Below are positions 41,837 through 52,043 of a stretch of 64,000 nucleotides of DNA, piece by piece. The position numbers and the translations under genes are program-made. Source of the DNA: OMG group bacterium (GTDB lineage: Bacteria; Pseudomonadota; Gammaproteobacteria; Pseudomonadales; Azotimanducaceae); the NCBI GenBank assembly GCA_012267385.1, contig JAAXGW010000042.1, positions 1-64,000 of the forward strand, written 5' to 3'. Every line of letters starts with the position of its first letter. Within the stretch, counting starts at the first letter, position 1. The notes beneath the pieces are model-generated. The model saw only the letters and a program-made list of their open reading frames with translations. It had not been told where the DNA came from and did no database searches.

Positions 41837-43563
41837 ATTTCGTACGTGATCTGATCGGCGATTTCCATTTCATCCGTCCATGGTGGTTGCTTGGTTGTTT
41901 AGTCATACCCATTGTCTACTTGCTATGCAAACATGCACGGCGCAGTAAGAGCGGCTGGGACACCGTAGTAGCTCCTGAACTTCTCAATGTATTGATCCCC
42001 GAGCGAGCGCAACAACAACTACGTCGGTGGTTCGACATGCTAGTTGCTTGTGCCCTACTGGTTGCTTGTTTCGCGATGGCAGGACCAACATGGAAACAAA
42101 TCCCACTACCTGTCGAGCAGCAACGTGATGACTTGGTGTTGGTTTTAGATTGTTCCACTAGCATGTATGCAGAAGACATTGCACCATCGCGGTTAGTTCA
42201 TGCGAAGCAGAAGATTACAGACATACTGCGAAATCGTGACGAAGGACGAACTGCATTAGTAGTCTACGCTGGAGACGCTCATATAGTAACTCCTCTCACG
42301 CACGATGTTGAGACAGTCCAACACTTGCTCACCTCGATTGAACCTCGAATAATGCCGATCCCTGGGAGCAACCCAGATCATGCTTTAGAGCTTTCGTGGG
42401 AATTGCTTGAACAAGGTGCTAACGGACACGGACGAATCTTAGTAATTACGGATAGTGTCGATGAAGATCTTGAGTTCGATGTGCCGAAACTGAATAAAGT
42501 TGAAGTACATTTTCTAGGTGTCGGAACAGAAACTGGAGCGCCGATACCTGAACCTGACCTCGAGGGTGTTCAACGATTTATGCAGGATAGTAATGAACGT
42601 CTGATCATTCCTAAGCTGCATGAGGACCTAGTGAGGGCTAGAATTCGACCAGTTGATGGCATTTACCACTCTTTAAATATTGATAATTCAGATATCCGGC
42701 GCTTTTATAGTGGCGAATGGTCGAGTGGAAATCAATTAGAACGTCTTGAAGACCGATCTTACGACACGTGGCACGATGCAGGTTATCTGTTCGTGATTCC
42801 TTTGGTGGTGCTAGCTCTATTCTCGATTCGCCGTGGTGTACTCGTAGTGCTGTTACTCGTTGTTGCGACTGACACGCATGCGAACTGGTTTGAAGACTTG
42901 TGGAAAAATGAAGATCAACGGGCATACGATGAGCTACAAGAAGACAATCCAGAAGCGGCAGAAACACTATTCAAAGATCCCGATTGGCAGGCAGTGTCCA
43001 AGTATCGAGGCGGGAACTACGATGGGGCTGCCGAAATGTTTGTCACAGACGATTCCATTCGCTCGCAATATAACCTTGGAAATTCACTCGCTTTGTCAGG
43101 GCAGATTGCCGAAGCGATCGAGACTTACGACCAAGTGTTGGAACAAGAGCCAGACCATGAAGACGCACGCTTCAATCGAGATTTGCTTGACCAATTGATG
43201 CAACAAATGATCCAACAAGGGGGTGAAGGGGAATCCGAAGATTCAGATCCCCAAGCTGGCGAGGGCAACGAAGGTGACCCTCAAGACGATTCTGCAACGA
43301 ACCCCGAAGATCAACCAGAAGAGAGTGATCAACCGGCAGAAGACGAAGGGGAAGAGACCGAATCAGACGAACAACCAACTTTACCAGATGATGCTTTGTC
43401 TAATGAAGAACTAGAAGCGAACGATACATTGGAAAGAATGCTACGTCGTGTTCCTGACGAACCAGGTAGTCTGCTACGAAATAAATTTCTCTCAGAAACA
43501 CGTAGAAGATTTGATTCTGGGGAAATAGACATCAACCAATTACGACAGCGACAAAGATGGTAA
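41818..43563 (+). CDS. batB: BatB/BatC fusion: VWA domain plus TPR and acidic tail
   Basis: 581 residues. The N-terminal third has two membrane helices and a VWA domain with MIDAS LDCSTSMYA (DxSxS, about 106). The central hydrophobic segment (LFVIPLVVLALFSIRRGVLVVLLLVV) re-enters the membrane. The C-terminal part has a TPR pair (SQYNLGNSLALSGQIAEAIETYDQVL) and a strongly acidic Gln/Glu/Asp/Ser-rich low-complexity stretch. Separate BatB and BatC genes occur in other bacteria, so this is the fused form. The ATG at 41818 overlaps batA by 19 bases; a GTG at 41833 with a 4-base overlap is also plausible. Its end overlaps batD by 7 bases. Confidence 0.88.
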   Translation: MVESTVNFVRDLIGDFHFIRPWWLLGCLVIPIVYLLCKHARRSKSGWDTVVAPELLNVLIPERAQQQLRRWFDMLVACALLVACFAMAGPTWKQIPLPVEQQRDDLVLVLDCSTSMYAEDIAPSRLVHAKQKITDILRNRDEGRTALVVYAGDAHIVTPLTHDVETVQHLLTSIEPRIMPIPGSNPDHALELSWELLEQGANGHGRILVITDSVDEDLEFDVPKLNKVEVHFLGVGTETGAPIPEPDLEGVQRFMQDSNERLIIPKLHEDLVRARIRPVDGIYHSLNIDNSDIRRFYSGEWSSGNQLERLEDRSYDTWHDAGYLFVIPLVVLALFSIRRGVLVVLLLVVATDTHANWFEDLWKNEDQRAYDELQEDNPEAAETLFKDPDWQAVSKYRGGNYDGAAEMFVTDDSIRSQYNLGNSLALSGQIAEAIETYDQVLEQEPDHEDARFNRDLLDQLMQQMIQQGGEGESEDSDPQAGEGNEGDPQDDSATNPEDQPEESDQPAEDEGEETESDEQPTLPDDALSNEELEANDTLERMLRRVPDEPGSLLRNKFLSETRRRFDSGEIDINQLRQRQRW

Positions 43564-45224
43564 AAAAACTTCTCATTACCGCGATGATGGTTGCTACTAT
43601 CCCAATTGTTGCGGAGGTAACCGTTGAGCTCAGTAAGGATGAAATTTCGGAGATTGGAAGGGTTACTTTGACAATTCGATTGGATGGTATCCCTCCACGG
43701 GACGAGCCAGACTTTTCTGCGTTGGACGATTACTTTGATGTGGAAAAAAATAGGATCAGGGATCAAAGAATAATAAACAACCAGTACATCTCCTCAGTGA
43801 CGTGGATTCTGACTCTAAGACCGAAGCGAGTCGGGGAGTTCAAGATTCCCTCTTTTGAGATTGGCAGTTTTACCACGGAAGAACTCACTCTAACTGTCGT
43901 ACCTTTATCTGACGAAATAAAAGAAAAATTAGACCAAGAAGTATTCTGGATCACCAAAGTCGACCGTCAAGAACAATACGTCCATGGCGGGATCCACGTC
44001 GAGCGGAAACTCTATTACTCAAATAACGTGACCTTGGTTCGTATGGGGCGACGCGGCGGAATACCAGCTCCCGACGACGTTGACGATGCCCACATCGTAA
44101 ATCTTGGTAATCAAAACGATGATTGGGCTCCGCGAAATGGTCGAACTTATCGTGTATATACGCAAGAGTTTGTTATTTTTGCTGAAAAGAGCGGTACTCT
44201 GTCGCTACCACAAACTTCAGTTACTGCGAACATTGATATCGATGATGGAAGTGTCACCGCTGCGGTTCACACCGAATCACACGAATTGACAATTCTACCT
44301 CGACCCGAAGAGTATCCCTCTGGCAGTCCCTGGCTTCCCGCTTCCAATGTTGTAATTTCCGATGACCTCGGAGAACTAAATCTATCGAACTTAGTCGTTG
44401 GGGAAAGTTTTTCTCGCCAAATAACGATCGAGGCCTTAGATAGTTTCAGCACCGGTATACCGGGTATTGAAATGGAATTACCAGATGGAATGCGTTCTTA
44501 CCCGACTAACCCGGACTTTCGCAATGAAATACTGGGGAACAAAATTATTGGTTCGAGAACCGATGAACATGCATTCGTCGTCACGCGAGCTGGAGAGTAT
44601 CGAATTCCAGACACCCAATTAGTTTGGTGGAATACTGATACTAAACAGGTTGAACGGTCGATCATTCCCGGTCGAACTTTCATAGTTGGCGCAGGTTCTG
44701 CAGCGAATGCGGCAGGCAACAACGTTGCTGGAAATACGCGTCCTCAGGTACAGGGCGTATCCGCTCTTGATGGAGCCAATGTAATTGTCTACAAAACCCC
44801 GCTCTATATGCTTGTTTTAATGATTACCGGTATCGTACTAATGGTTACCAGCATTGGACTCTTAGGCGGATTTGCTTTCATACAAGGGAGACGACGCAAT
44901 CGCGCAACCACAAAATCTGTCGAAGACATCAACCTTGAGACCTTATTGAAAAGTAAGTCTAGTCGAGACGTCAAGGAAGGAATGTTGCGATGGCTCACCA
45001 TCAAACTACACATTTCTCGAGTGAATGCCATTCTTCTGCTTCAAAAACATCCTACGACTGCCGTTGCATTGCGTAGAGTCAACGACCAGCAGTACAGTAC
45101 ATCGAGTGAAGTGGCACAGCTTGATCGTAATGAAATTAAACGCGCATTAAAAGAGATCGAACAGGAAGTTCAGCGACAACGTTCACACACTACGACGTTT
45201 TGGCAGTTCTATCAGCCGACTTAA
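43557..45224 (+). CDS. batD: BatD-like periplasmic protein (oxygen-tolerance locus)
   Basis: 555 residues. A signal peptide (MVKKLLITAMMVATIPIVA) leads to several Ig-like beta domains with the SKDEISEIGRVTLTIRL and TYRVYTQEFVIFAEKSGTLSLP segments characteristic of BatD. A membrane helix (LYMLVLMITGIVLMVTSIGLLGG, about 422-444) precedes a basic cytoplasmic tail of about 100 residues (RRRNRATTKS). BatD is thought to present substrates to the VWA proteins. It is the last gene of the moxR operon; the following ppk2 is 77 bases away. Confidence 0.85.
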   Translation: MVKKLLITAMMVATIPIVAEVTVELSKDEISEIGRVTLTIRLDGIPPRDEPDFSALDDYFDVEKNRIRDQRIINNQYISSVTWILTLRPKRVGEFKIPSFEIGSFTTEELTLTVVPLSDEIKEKLDQEVFWITKVDRQEQYVHGGIHVERKLYYSNNVTLVRMGRRGGIPAPDDVDDAHIVNLGNQNDDWAPRNGRTYRVYTQEFVIFAEKSGTLSLPQTSVTANIDIDDGSVTAAVHTESHELTILPRPEEYPSGSPWLPASNVVISDDLGELNLSNLVVGESFSRQITIEALDSFSTGIPGIEMELPDGMRSYPTNPDFRNEILGNKIIGSRTDEHAFVVTRAGEYRIPDTQLVWWNTDTKQVERSIIPGRTFIVGAGSAANAAGNNVAGNTRPQVQGVSALDGANVIVYKTPLYMLVLMITGIVLMVTSIGLLGGFAFIQGRRRNRATTKSVEDINLETLLKSKSSRDVKEGMLRWLTIKLHISRVNAILLLQKHPTTAVALRRVNDQQYSTSSEVAQLDRNEIKRALKEIEQEVQRQRSHTTTFWQFYQPT

Positions 45225-45301
45225 GCGTTGCGCATCGCATCTGCGATATTCTCTACATAAGCTCCGTTTCCTATTCGTTTCATTGATCAGGTGACTCACT
45301 C

Positions 45302-46096
45302 ATGACGAACAAACAAAACGTAATCAAAAAGGCTGCTTACGAAAAGGAGCTACGACACTTGCAAGATGAGTTGTCGATTATGTTAGAGTGGATTATCAAT
45401 ACCAATCAAAAGTACGTAGTCATTTTTGAGGGACGGGACGCAGCTGGTAAGGGAGGTGTCATCAAAAGGATTACACAATATCTCAATCCGAGAAATGCTC
45501 GTATCGCCGCGCTTCCGGTACCAACGGAGCGAGAAAAAACGCAGTGGTATTTTCAACGCTATGTCAGTCATCTACCCGCTAATGGTGAATTGGTGTTATT
45601 TGATCGAAGTTGGTACAACCGCGCGTTGGTGGAACGCGTAATGGGCTACTGCACCGACAAGGAGTACGAAGAATTTATGGTCTCATGCCCAGAGTTTGAA
45701 CACATGCTTATTCGCTCCGGTATCCGCGTCATTAAATATTGGTTTTCAGTCTCTGACGACGTGCAGGAAGAAAGATTCAAACGAAGGCTGGAACAACCGA
45801 AACGCAGGTGGAAATTAAGCCCAATGGACTTAGCATCGCGAATGCTATGGGTTGAGTATTCACGAGCAAAAGATGACATGTTAGCTCGGACCCATACAAC
45901 ACAGTCACCTTGGTTTGTTGTCGACGGCGACGTGAAGAGACATGCGCGTTTGAACTGTATTCACCACTTGCTCAGTATCATTCCGTACGAGTGGGTAGAT
46001 CAGCGAGCAGTTGAGTTGTCGTTGCGACCGCAGAACCCAGAGTACAAACGACCCCCGTTTGAGTCGCAGAATCATATTCCCAAGCGATATCCGTAA
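45302..46096 (+). CDS. ppk2: Polyphosphate kinase 2
   Basis: Transfers phosphate between polyphosphate and nucleoside diphosphates. The 264 residues show Walker A EGRDAAGKGGVIKRI (about 43-57), the lid basic stretch (PTEREKTQWYFQRY), and Walker B-like ELVLFDRSWYNRALVERVMG, the pattern of single-domain class I PPK2. The final part (SPWFVVDGDVKRHARLN, NHIPKRYP) is typical. It has its own spacer from batD, with ATG at 45302. It may be followed by folE in the same transcript (67 bases). Confidence 0.9.
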   Translation: MTNKQNVIKKAAYEKELRHLQDELSIMLEWIINTNQKYVVIFEGRDAAGKGGVIKRITQYLNPRNARIAALPVPTEREKTQWYFQRYVSHLPANGELVLFDRSWYNRALVERVMGYCTDKEYEEFMVSCPEFEHMLIRSGIRVIKYWFSVSDDVQEERFKRRLEQPKRRWKLSPMDLASRMLWVEYSRAKDDMLARTHTTQSPWFVVDGDVKRHARLNCIHHLLSIIPYEWVDQRAVELSLRPQNPEYKRPPFESQNHIPKRYP

Positions 46097-46163
46097 AACT
46101 GTATAACAACGTTTTACGTAATCGGTTTCAATCTTAGGTTAAAGGTACGATAAGCACTTCTAT

Positions 46164-46715
46164 ATGGATCCTATAGCAGCAAACATTGAACAAATACTTC
46201 AACAGTTGGAGGATGACTACACTCGCGAAGGATTGACCGACACACCTCGGCGAGCAGCGGACGCGCTTCGTTTTATGACTCAGGGGTACAACGTGAGTGT
46301 CGAAGATGTTGTAAGTAACGCTCTGTTTGTATCCGATCTTGAAGAGATTATCCTAGTGAAGGACGTTGAGCTTTACTCACTATGCGAACACCATATCATG
46401 CCCTTCATAGGCAAGTGTCATGTCGGCTACTTACCTCAAGGTAAAGTTCTTGGAATATCTAAGATTGCGCGTATCGTCGACATGTACGCTCGTCGCTTAC
46501 AAATCCAAGAACGATTAACGCAACAGATTGCTAACGCAGTCTACGAAGTAACCTCCGCGAGTGGCGTAGGCGTGATCATTGAAGCACAACATTTATGCAT
46601 GGCGATGCGCGGCGTTCAAAAGCAGCACTCCTCGATGAAAACTTCGGTCTTACTAGGTTCCTTCAGGGACGCACCGGACACTCGATCGGAGTTTCTTCAT
46701 CTTGTAGACCAGTAG
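46164..46715 (+). CDS. folE: GTP cyclohydrolase I
   Basis: First step of tetrahydropterin/folate synthesis, converting GTP to dihydroneopterin triphosphate. The 183 residues show the zinc ligands in [11 protein letters not shown] (Cys and His) and the later Cys in [11 protein letters not shown]. The substrate loop is in the [26 protein letters not shown] segment. It is shorter than E. coli FolE at the N-terminus. Tetrahydropterin is the cofactor of the aromatic amino acid hydroxylase 9 kb away; direct linkage is inference. It converges on pepN with 11 bases between. Confidence 0.93.
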   Translation: MDPIAANIEQILQQLEDDYTREGLTDTPRRAADALRFMTQGYNVSVEDVVSNALFVSDLEEIILVKDVELYSLCEHHIMPFIGKCHVGYLPQGKVLGISKIARIVDMYARRLQIQERLTQQIANAVYEVTSASGVGVIIEAQHLCMAMRGVQKQHSSMKTSVLLGSFRDAPDTRSEFLHLVDQ

Positions 46716-46726
46716 TCAAGTTAGTA

Positions 46727-49411
46727 TTACAAGTCTACCTTTAAACCTCGATTTACAACATCACTAAGATCTTTCGACTGCATCGTTCCCGAGATCGAGC
46801 GGAGTGCTTCTTGCATTAACGCGCGCCGTTTGGGTCCAAACCGGTTCCATCGAGTAAGAACGGTAGCCAATCTCGCCGAGAGTTGAGGATTAGTCGTTTC
46901 CAACTCGATGATCTTTTCTGCAAGATATTGGTACCCTTCCCCACTCAAATCATGGAAGTTCTTGTAATTAGAAGTAAACGCTCCGTATACGCTACGCACT
47001 CTATTCGGATTAGTCTTGTTGAATGCTTTGTGCTTCTCTAACAATTTCACCCTGTCGATCGCGCCCGGCAAAGTACACATGATTTGGCACGAGAACCAAT
47101 TATTCACGACGAAGGCTTCGTGCTCGAAACGGTTGTAGAACTCGTCGATCACTTCCTGCTTCGTAACCTGAACTTCGTCCGGCAGTTCAAGCAATTGAAC
47201 GAAGTTTGCCAAGCGATCGGTCAAGTTGTCAGCACTTGTGAAGTTATCTCGCAGCAAGTTTCCGATTGACTGAGGATGCTTCTTCCCCATGCCCCGGCGC
47301 AAATATGCAAGCGCAGCGTGCCTAGTAGTCCGACGATTGACGGCTTCTCTAGTTGTTTCATAGGACGACTCCGCGGGATGTTGGACATAAAGATCTTCCC
47401 ACAGTTGTAACAATTCATCAGCTAGATACTGGGATAACTCGTCTCTATTGGCAACGCTCTCATCAAAATCGGCACCTGGATTAGCATCTAGTACGTTGAA
47501 AACGGAAGGTGGTTGAAGCATCGCGTTCAGTAATGACTTACGCTCACTACCACTTTCACATTCCTGTATCTGCTCAACTAAGCATGCAGTTAATTCTGCT
47601 ACTCGTGGGAGTTCAACGCTACGATTCAAAATGAAGCGACCATAAATCGATCGCATCGCATTCCATTTTGTAAAGCCGTCGCTATCGTGCGCGGCTAGCA
47701 TCTCAAGTTGATCGACAGATTGTGGGTAGTCAACGTAAACAGGAGCGGAAAATCCTCGTAAAAAGCTCACTGTTGCTCCTTCTGGTACGCCCTGAAACTC
47801 AATCGAATCTTCGTCATTTTTCAGGTGTACAATCAAAGTGCCATCTTCGTTCGGATTCTCTACATGCATATCCGAACGACAGTTGATGTCATACCCGTTC
47901 TGCTTGCCAGTTTCTCCAAGAACTTCTTTTCCTCTAGAGTCAATCAATCCGATGGCTAGAGGTATGTGAAACGGTTCTTTGTGGGGTTGATTCGGAGTTG
48001 GTTCACATCGTTGAGTGATTTCCAACTTCATCGATCCTTCATCTTGAGTCTCCGAAACTGTGAGTCTAGGAGTACCTGCTTGAACGTACCATCTAAAAAA
48101 CTGAGACAGGTCCAGTCCCGATGCATCGCTAACTGCTTGTGCGAAGTCTTCGATCGTTACTGCCTGACCGTCGTGCCGATCAAAGTACAGGTCAGTAGAC
48201 TTTCGCCACCGATCTTTCCCCGTCATCGTATGCATCATCCGTAGTACTTCGGCACCCTTCTGATAAATCGTCGCCGTGTAGAAATTCGTGATTGCGGTAT
48301 AGTGATCTGGGCGCACCGGGTGTGCTAACGCACTAGCGTCTTCTGGGAATTGCGCAGCTTGCAAACCCGCGACTGTTTGAATTCGTTTTGCCGTTGCACC
48401 CACAGTTGATTCACTAAACTGCGTGTCGCGAAATACTGTAAAACCTTCCTTTAGACTCAGCTGAAACCAATCTCGACAAGTCACACGGTTCCCGCTCCAG
48501 TTGTGGAAATATTCATGGGCGATGATGCCTTCGATCCTTTCATATGCACCGTCAGTCGTTGTATCAGGATCCGCTAACAACGCACTAGCGTTGAATATGT
48601 TCAGACCCTTGTTCTCCATCGCCCCAAAGTTGAAATCATCTACGGCAACAATCATGAAGCGGTCCAAGTCGTACTCACGGCCGTAAGCCTCTTCATCCCA
48701 CTTCATCGAGCGTTTTAGGCAATCCATAGCCCACACGCATCGATCTTTATATTTATGTTCCGTGTAGATGGTTAACCGAACAGTTCTTCCGGAACAAGTT
48801 ACAAATTCGTCCTCTAGCGCGGCTAGATTTCCGGCTACGAGTGCAAATAAATAGCTGGGTTTACGAAAGGGATCATGCCAAGTTGCTGTGTGTCGACCGT
48901 CTGGTAGCTCTTCCTCGTGGATCAAGTTTCCGTTCGACAAAAGGTTCGGAAACTTCGACTTATCGGCTTCGATCGTTGTAGTAAAAATACTCGACACATC
49001 CGGCCGATCAGGATAGTACGTCATGCGCCGAAAGCTTTCCGCCTCACACTGCGTGCAGAATAAGTTCGAAGACTTGTACAGTCCCTCTAACGAGGTGTTC
49101 GTTTCTGGATGAATCTTTGTCGTAATAGAAAGGCTAAACGACTCCGGTACATCAAAAATGGTCAGCCCTTCTGCATCGACGGAGTATTCATTGTTTGACA
49201 GTTCACGGCCATCGACTGCTATACTTTCTAATTCAAGCTGTTCGCCGTCTAAGCGAATCGAGTTAGAAGTTGCTCCATCGACCTCAAACTTCAGGTCGGA
49301 ATCAACGAACGAGCCATCGTCAAATAAACGAAACTTGAGCTTGGTTTCATTCATTCGCCAACCGTACGGTTGATATTCCGACAATCTAATTACTTTTTGG
49401 TCAGTTCTCAA
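46727..49411 (-). CDS. pepN: Aminopeptidase N
   Basis: Zinc metallopeptidase of the M1 family removing N-terminal residues. From the TTG at 49411 there are 894 residues. The GAMEN exopeptidase motif is FGAMENKGLNIFN and the zinc site is HEYFHNWSGNRVTCRDWFQLSLKEG (HExxH-x18-E). I preferred 49411 because GGAG lies 8 bases upstream and the reading then begins RTDQKVIRLSEYQPYGW, matching E. coli PepN N-termini. An ATG-like start at 49480 would add a hydrophobic 23-residue piece unlike the family. It converges on folE. Confidence 0.9.
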   Translation of the reverse strand: MRTDQKVIRLSEYQPYGWRMNETKLKFRLFDDGSFVDSDLKFEVDGATSNSIRLDGEQLELESIAVDGRELSNNEYSVDAEGLTIFDVPESFSLSITTKIHPETNTSLEGLYKSSNLFCTQCEAESFRRMTYYPDRPDVSSIFTTTIEADKSKFPNLLSNGNLIHEEELPDGRHTATWHDPFRKPSYLFALVAGNLAALEDEFVTCSGRTVRLTIYTEHKYKDRCVWAMDCLKRSMKWDEEAYGREYDLDRFMIVAVDDFNFGAMENKGLNIFNASALLADPDTTTDGAYERIEGIIAHEYFHNWSGNRVTCRDWFQLSLKEGFTVFRDTQFSESTVGATAKRIQTVAGLQAAQFPEDASALAHPVRPDHYTAITNFYTATIYQKGAEVLRMMHTMTGKDRWRKSTDLYFDRHDGQAVTIEDFAQAVSDASGLDLSQFFRWYVQAGTPRLTVSETQDEGSMKLEITQRCEPTPNQPHKEPFHIPLAIGLIDSRGKEVLGETGKQNGYDINCRSDMHVENPNEDGTLIVHLKNDEDSIEFQGVPEGATVSFLRGFSAPVYVDYPQSVDQLEMLAAHDSDGFTKWNAMRSIYGRFILNRSVELPRVAELTACLVEQIQECESGSERKSLLNAMLQPPSVFNVLDANPGADFDESVANRDELSQYLADELLQLWEDLYVQHPAESSYETTREAVNRRTTRHAALAYLRRGMGKKHPQSIGNLLRDNFTSADNLTDRLANFVQLLELPDEVQVTKQEVIDEFYNRFEHEAFVVNNWFSCQIMCTLPGAIDRVKLLEKHKAFNKTNPNRVRSVYGAFTSNYKNFHDLSGEGYQYLAEKIIELETTNPQLSARLATVLTRWNRFGPKRRALMQEALRSISGTMQSKDLSDVVNRGLKVDL

Positions 49412-49736
49412 TGAAGTGTCTCCATGTGTTGTATGCAACAAAAAGAGTGTGCGTACCGGCTGTAATTGCTTTGCGCACACTCAGCGAAGATTTTAAGAAT
49501 TTATGTGTGAGTGTAGTATAGTCTCGTATGAACAGAACCTACAGAGTCAAATACTGGTTGAACAAAATTTGCGACGACTTTTTACCGTAAAAATTCTGAC
49601 TATTACACGAACACCCAAATTTATAAGAACGATTTACTCAACTGCATACCCATTGGAAAATATTTTCTCGGATCATCGTAATGTCAATCCAGTTGGAACA
49701 GTACTCGGTACTTCAATCATTTTGTAATATGCGTCC
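49412..49736. other. Intergenic region between pepN and the Gfo/Idh gene (325 bp)
   Basis: Divergent genes flank this AT-rich stretch, so it should hold two promoters. I could not identify a confident site. No RNA gene or credible small ORF was seen. Confidence 0.35.
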
Positions 49737-50873
49737 ATGAAAGTCGGAATATGTGGACTTGGAGACAGGTCGGGCTACCTCGCAAAGGTTTTTAAAGATT
49801 TGATTCCAAATTTTGATATCGTCTGCTATGCAGATCCCGAGCCGACTGGTTTTCGTCGTATGGACGAGCAACATGTTCGCCAGTTACGCGGATTCAAAGA
49901 TCTGGAAACGATGTTAGACAAGGAACATCTCGACTTGGTAATGATTGGCTCACCAAACTCATTTCATTGCGACCAGTTGTGCCAAGCACTAGAGTCCGGT
50001 GTAAAAATCTTTTGTGAAAAACCTGTCGTCGTATCGGAAGACGAGACGTTTCGACTACTACAAGAACTAAGCAAAGTCGGTGCTGATCAAATCATGGTTG
50101 GACTCGTTTTACGCTATGCTCCGTTGTATCAAGATCTTGTAAGACTCACTCAACAGGGAATGTTTGGCGACATCATCAGCATCGAGGCTGCAGAACACAT
50201 CCCACCGGCGCATGGTGCATTTTTCTTTCGAGATTGGCGACGTAAGACGAAATTTAGTGGCGGCTTTTTATTGGAGAAGTGTTGCCACGATCTCGATCTA
50301 TACGCAGGATTAGTTAAATCACGTCCACGCCGAGTCGCGAGTTTCGGGGGAAATTCCTTCTTTACACAGCGTCATCAACATCTTGCCGAAGAGCTTACTT
50401 ACCAGAGGTGGCCCGCACAATGGCAAAGTACACAGAGTTCATTTTCCGGTGATGCGGATATAGTCGACCACCAAGTTGCTTTGATAGAGTACAACAACGA
50501 CGTTCGACTTTGTTTTCACACGAACGTACATACCGCGGACTCATTTCGGCGTTTCTGCGTGATAGGATCAAATGGTATGGTGGAAGGAGACTTTGTGCGT
50601 GGCTATCTCAGGGCACATAGTGCAGTATCCCGAGAATGCATTTTCGATTCGACATATACGCACGATGACAAGTTCATGCACTATGGAGCTGAAGAACAAA
50701 TGGCTGTTGATATAGCAAAACACTTAGAAGAGGGAACCCCTCTTCCTGTAACTGTACTGGATGCACTGGAGGCTGGACTAACAGCAATCAAGATTGACGA
50801 AGCTCGGCACCAAGGGAACATATTGGATCTCAGTGCTCTGTGGTCTAAATTTGACGGAGCAATTGCCTTGTAA
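49737..50873 (+). CDS. Gfo/Idh/MocA-family oxidoreductase
   Basis: NAD(P)-dependent dehydrogenase of unknown substrate, probably a sugar or cyclitol. The N-terminal Rossmann fold begins MKVGICGLGDRSGYLAKVF and contains the catalytic FCEKPVVVSEDET (Lys). The C-terminal half is the alpha/beta domain, including EKCCHDLDLYAGL with its His. It has 378 residues, the usual length. It stands alone, with xdhC starting 185 bases downstream. The substrate cannot be read from sequence. Confidence 0.88.
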   Translation: MKVGICGLGDRSGYLAKVFKDLIPNFDIVCYADPEPTGFRRMDEQHVRQLRGFKDLETMLDKEHLDLVMIGSPNSFHCDQLCQALESGVKIFCEKPVVVSEDETFRLLQELSKVGADQIMVGLVLRYAPLYQDLVRLTQQGMFGDIISIEAAEHIPPAHGAFFFRDWRRKTKFSGGFLLEKCCHDLDLYAGLVKSRPRRVASFGGNSFFTQRHQHLAEELTYQRWPAQWQSTQSSFSGDADIVDHQVALIEYNNDVRLCFHTNVHTADSFRRFCVIGSNGMVEGDFVRGYLRAHSAVSRECIFDSTYTHDDKFMHYGAEEQMAVDIAKHLEEGTPLPVTVLDALEAGLTAIKIDEARHQGNILDLSALWSKFDGAIAL

Positions 50874-51058
50874 TTCGGGAGCATACGTCAAGCTTGAGTT
50901 TAGTTGTTTCTTTTCAAAGCACTTCACGCGATTAAAGTTGAAATTGGCATTGTGGATCCACCTTCCTGTTTGATTCGACAGCACCAACCCAAGCTTTAGT
51001 TGTACAGTACAATGGAGTCAAATAACGTAGAGTCCCTCATTTCTATAGGCATCGAATC

Positions 51059-52021
51059 GTGCAAGCGGTAGACCAAGAAGTTTTGACACAGGTTTGTCTT
51101 TGGTTAAAAGAAGGACATCCATGCTGGCTCGCGACTGTCGTCGCAACGTACGGATCGTCACCACGTCCCATTGGTTCTTTGTTTACTTGTAACAAGAAAG
51201 CACTCGTTGTCGGTTCTCTTTCAGGTGGGTGTGTCGAAGAAGATCTTGTCGAAAAGTTAGTTAACGGCGAACTGGCTAGCCATAAGCCCTACTCTATGCG
51301 TTACGGTCAAACCGAAGATGAAGCTACAAAATTTGGTCTTCCGTGTGGTGGTCAGTTAGACATAGTTGTTGAACCCTTGAAAGCAGTGAACGACACGCAC
51401 TTGATATACAGTCAAATAAACTCTGCACTCAACCAACGTCGTTCTGTACGACGTACAGTGAGTCTCGACACCGGAGACACAAAAATAGTGGAGACTAACA
51501 CCTATTCTCCATTGGTTTACGAAGCGGACAGAAACCTTCTCGAGCAAACGTATGGACCACGACGTCAGCTCTTCATAGTTGGTACAAACATGGTGGCACA
51601 GTATGTGGCAGAGTTCGCACAGAAACTAGATTTCCGCGTGATGGTTATCGACACAGATCAAACAAACATTGATTCCTTCCCTGTTCCTGGTGTTGACAGA
51701 GTATGCGACTTACCTGATGAAGTAGTCCTCCGGCAGGCTAACGACCAAAATTCTGCTATTGTTGCACTGTCTCACGATCCGCGTTTAGACGATATGGCAC
51801 TAATGGGTGCATTTGACACTCCCGCGTTTTATATAGGTGCTATGGGGTCCCAGAGAACGTCAACCTTACGGCGCGAAAGATTGCGAGAACTAGGAGTTTC
51901 TGAACAAGCACTAACACGATTACATGCACCGATCGGATTCGATATTGGAAGCAAAACCCCACCTGAAATTGCCATTTCCATAATGGCAGAAATCACTCAA
52001 ACACAATACAATAAAAACTAG
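51059..52021 (+). CDS. xdhC: XdhC/CoxI-family molybdenum-cofactor insertion protein
   Basis: These proteins bind molybdenum cofactor and help insert it, sulfurated, into xanthine dehydrogenase-type enzymes. The 320 residues carry the XdhC pattern WLATVVATYGSSPRPIGS with SLSGGCVEEDLVEKL, and the C-terminal Rossmann-like part beginning RQLFIVGTNMVAQYVAEF. A MocA-type cytidylyltransferase 2 kb downstream makes the matching cofactor. No xanthine-dehydrogenase gene is in the window, so the client enzyme lies elsewhere. The start is GTG at 51059. Confidence 0.87.
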   Translation: MQAVDQEVLTQVCLWLKEGHPCWLATVVATYGSSPRPIGSLFTCNKKALVVGSLSGGCVEEDLVEKLVNGELASHKPYSMRYGQTEDEATKFGLPCGGQLDIVVEPLKAVNDTHLIYSQINSALNQRRSVRRTVSLDTGDTKIVETNTYSPLVYEADRNLLEQTYGPRRQLFIVGTNMVAQYVAEFAQKLDFRVMVIDTDQTNIDSFPVPGVDRVCDLPDEVVLRQANDQNSAIVALSHDPRLDDMALMGAFDTPAFYIGAMGSQRTSTLRRERLRELGVSEQALTRLHAPIGFDIGSKTPPEIAISIMAEITQTQYNKN

Positions 52022-52043
52022 TGTTTCGCTCGTGGAGAAGTAC

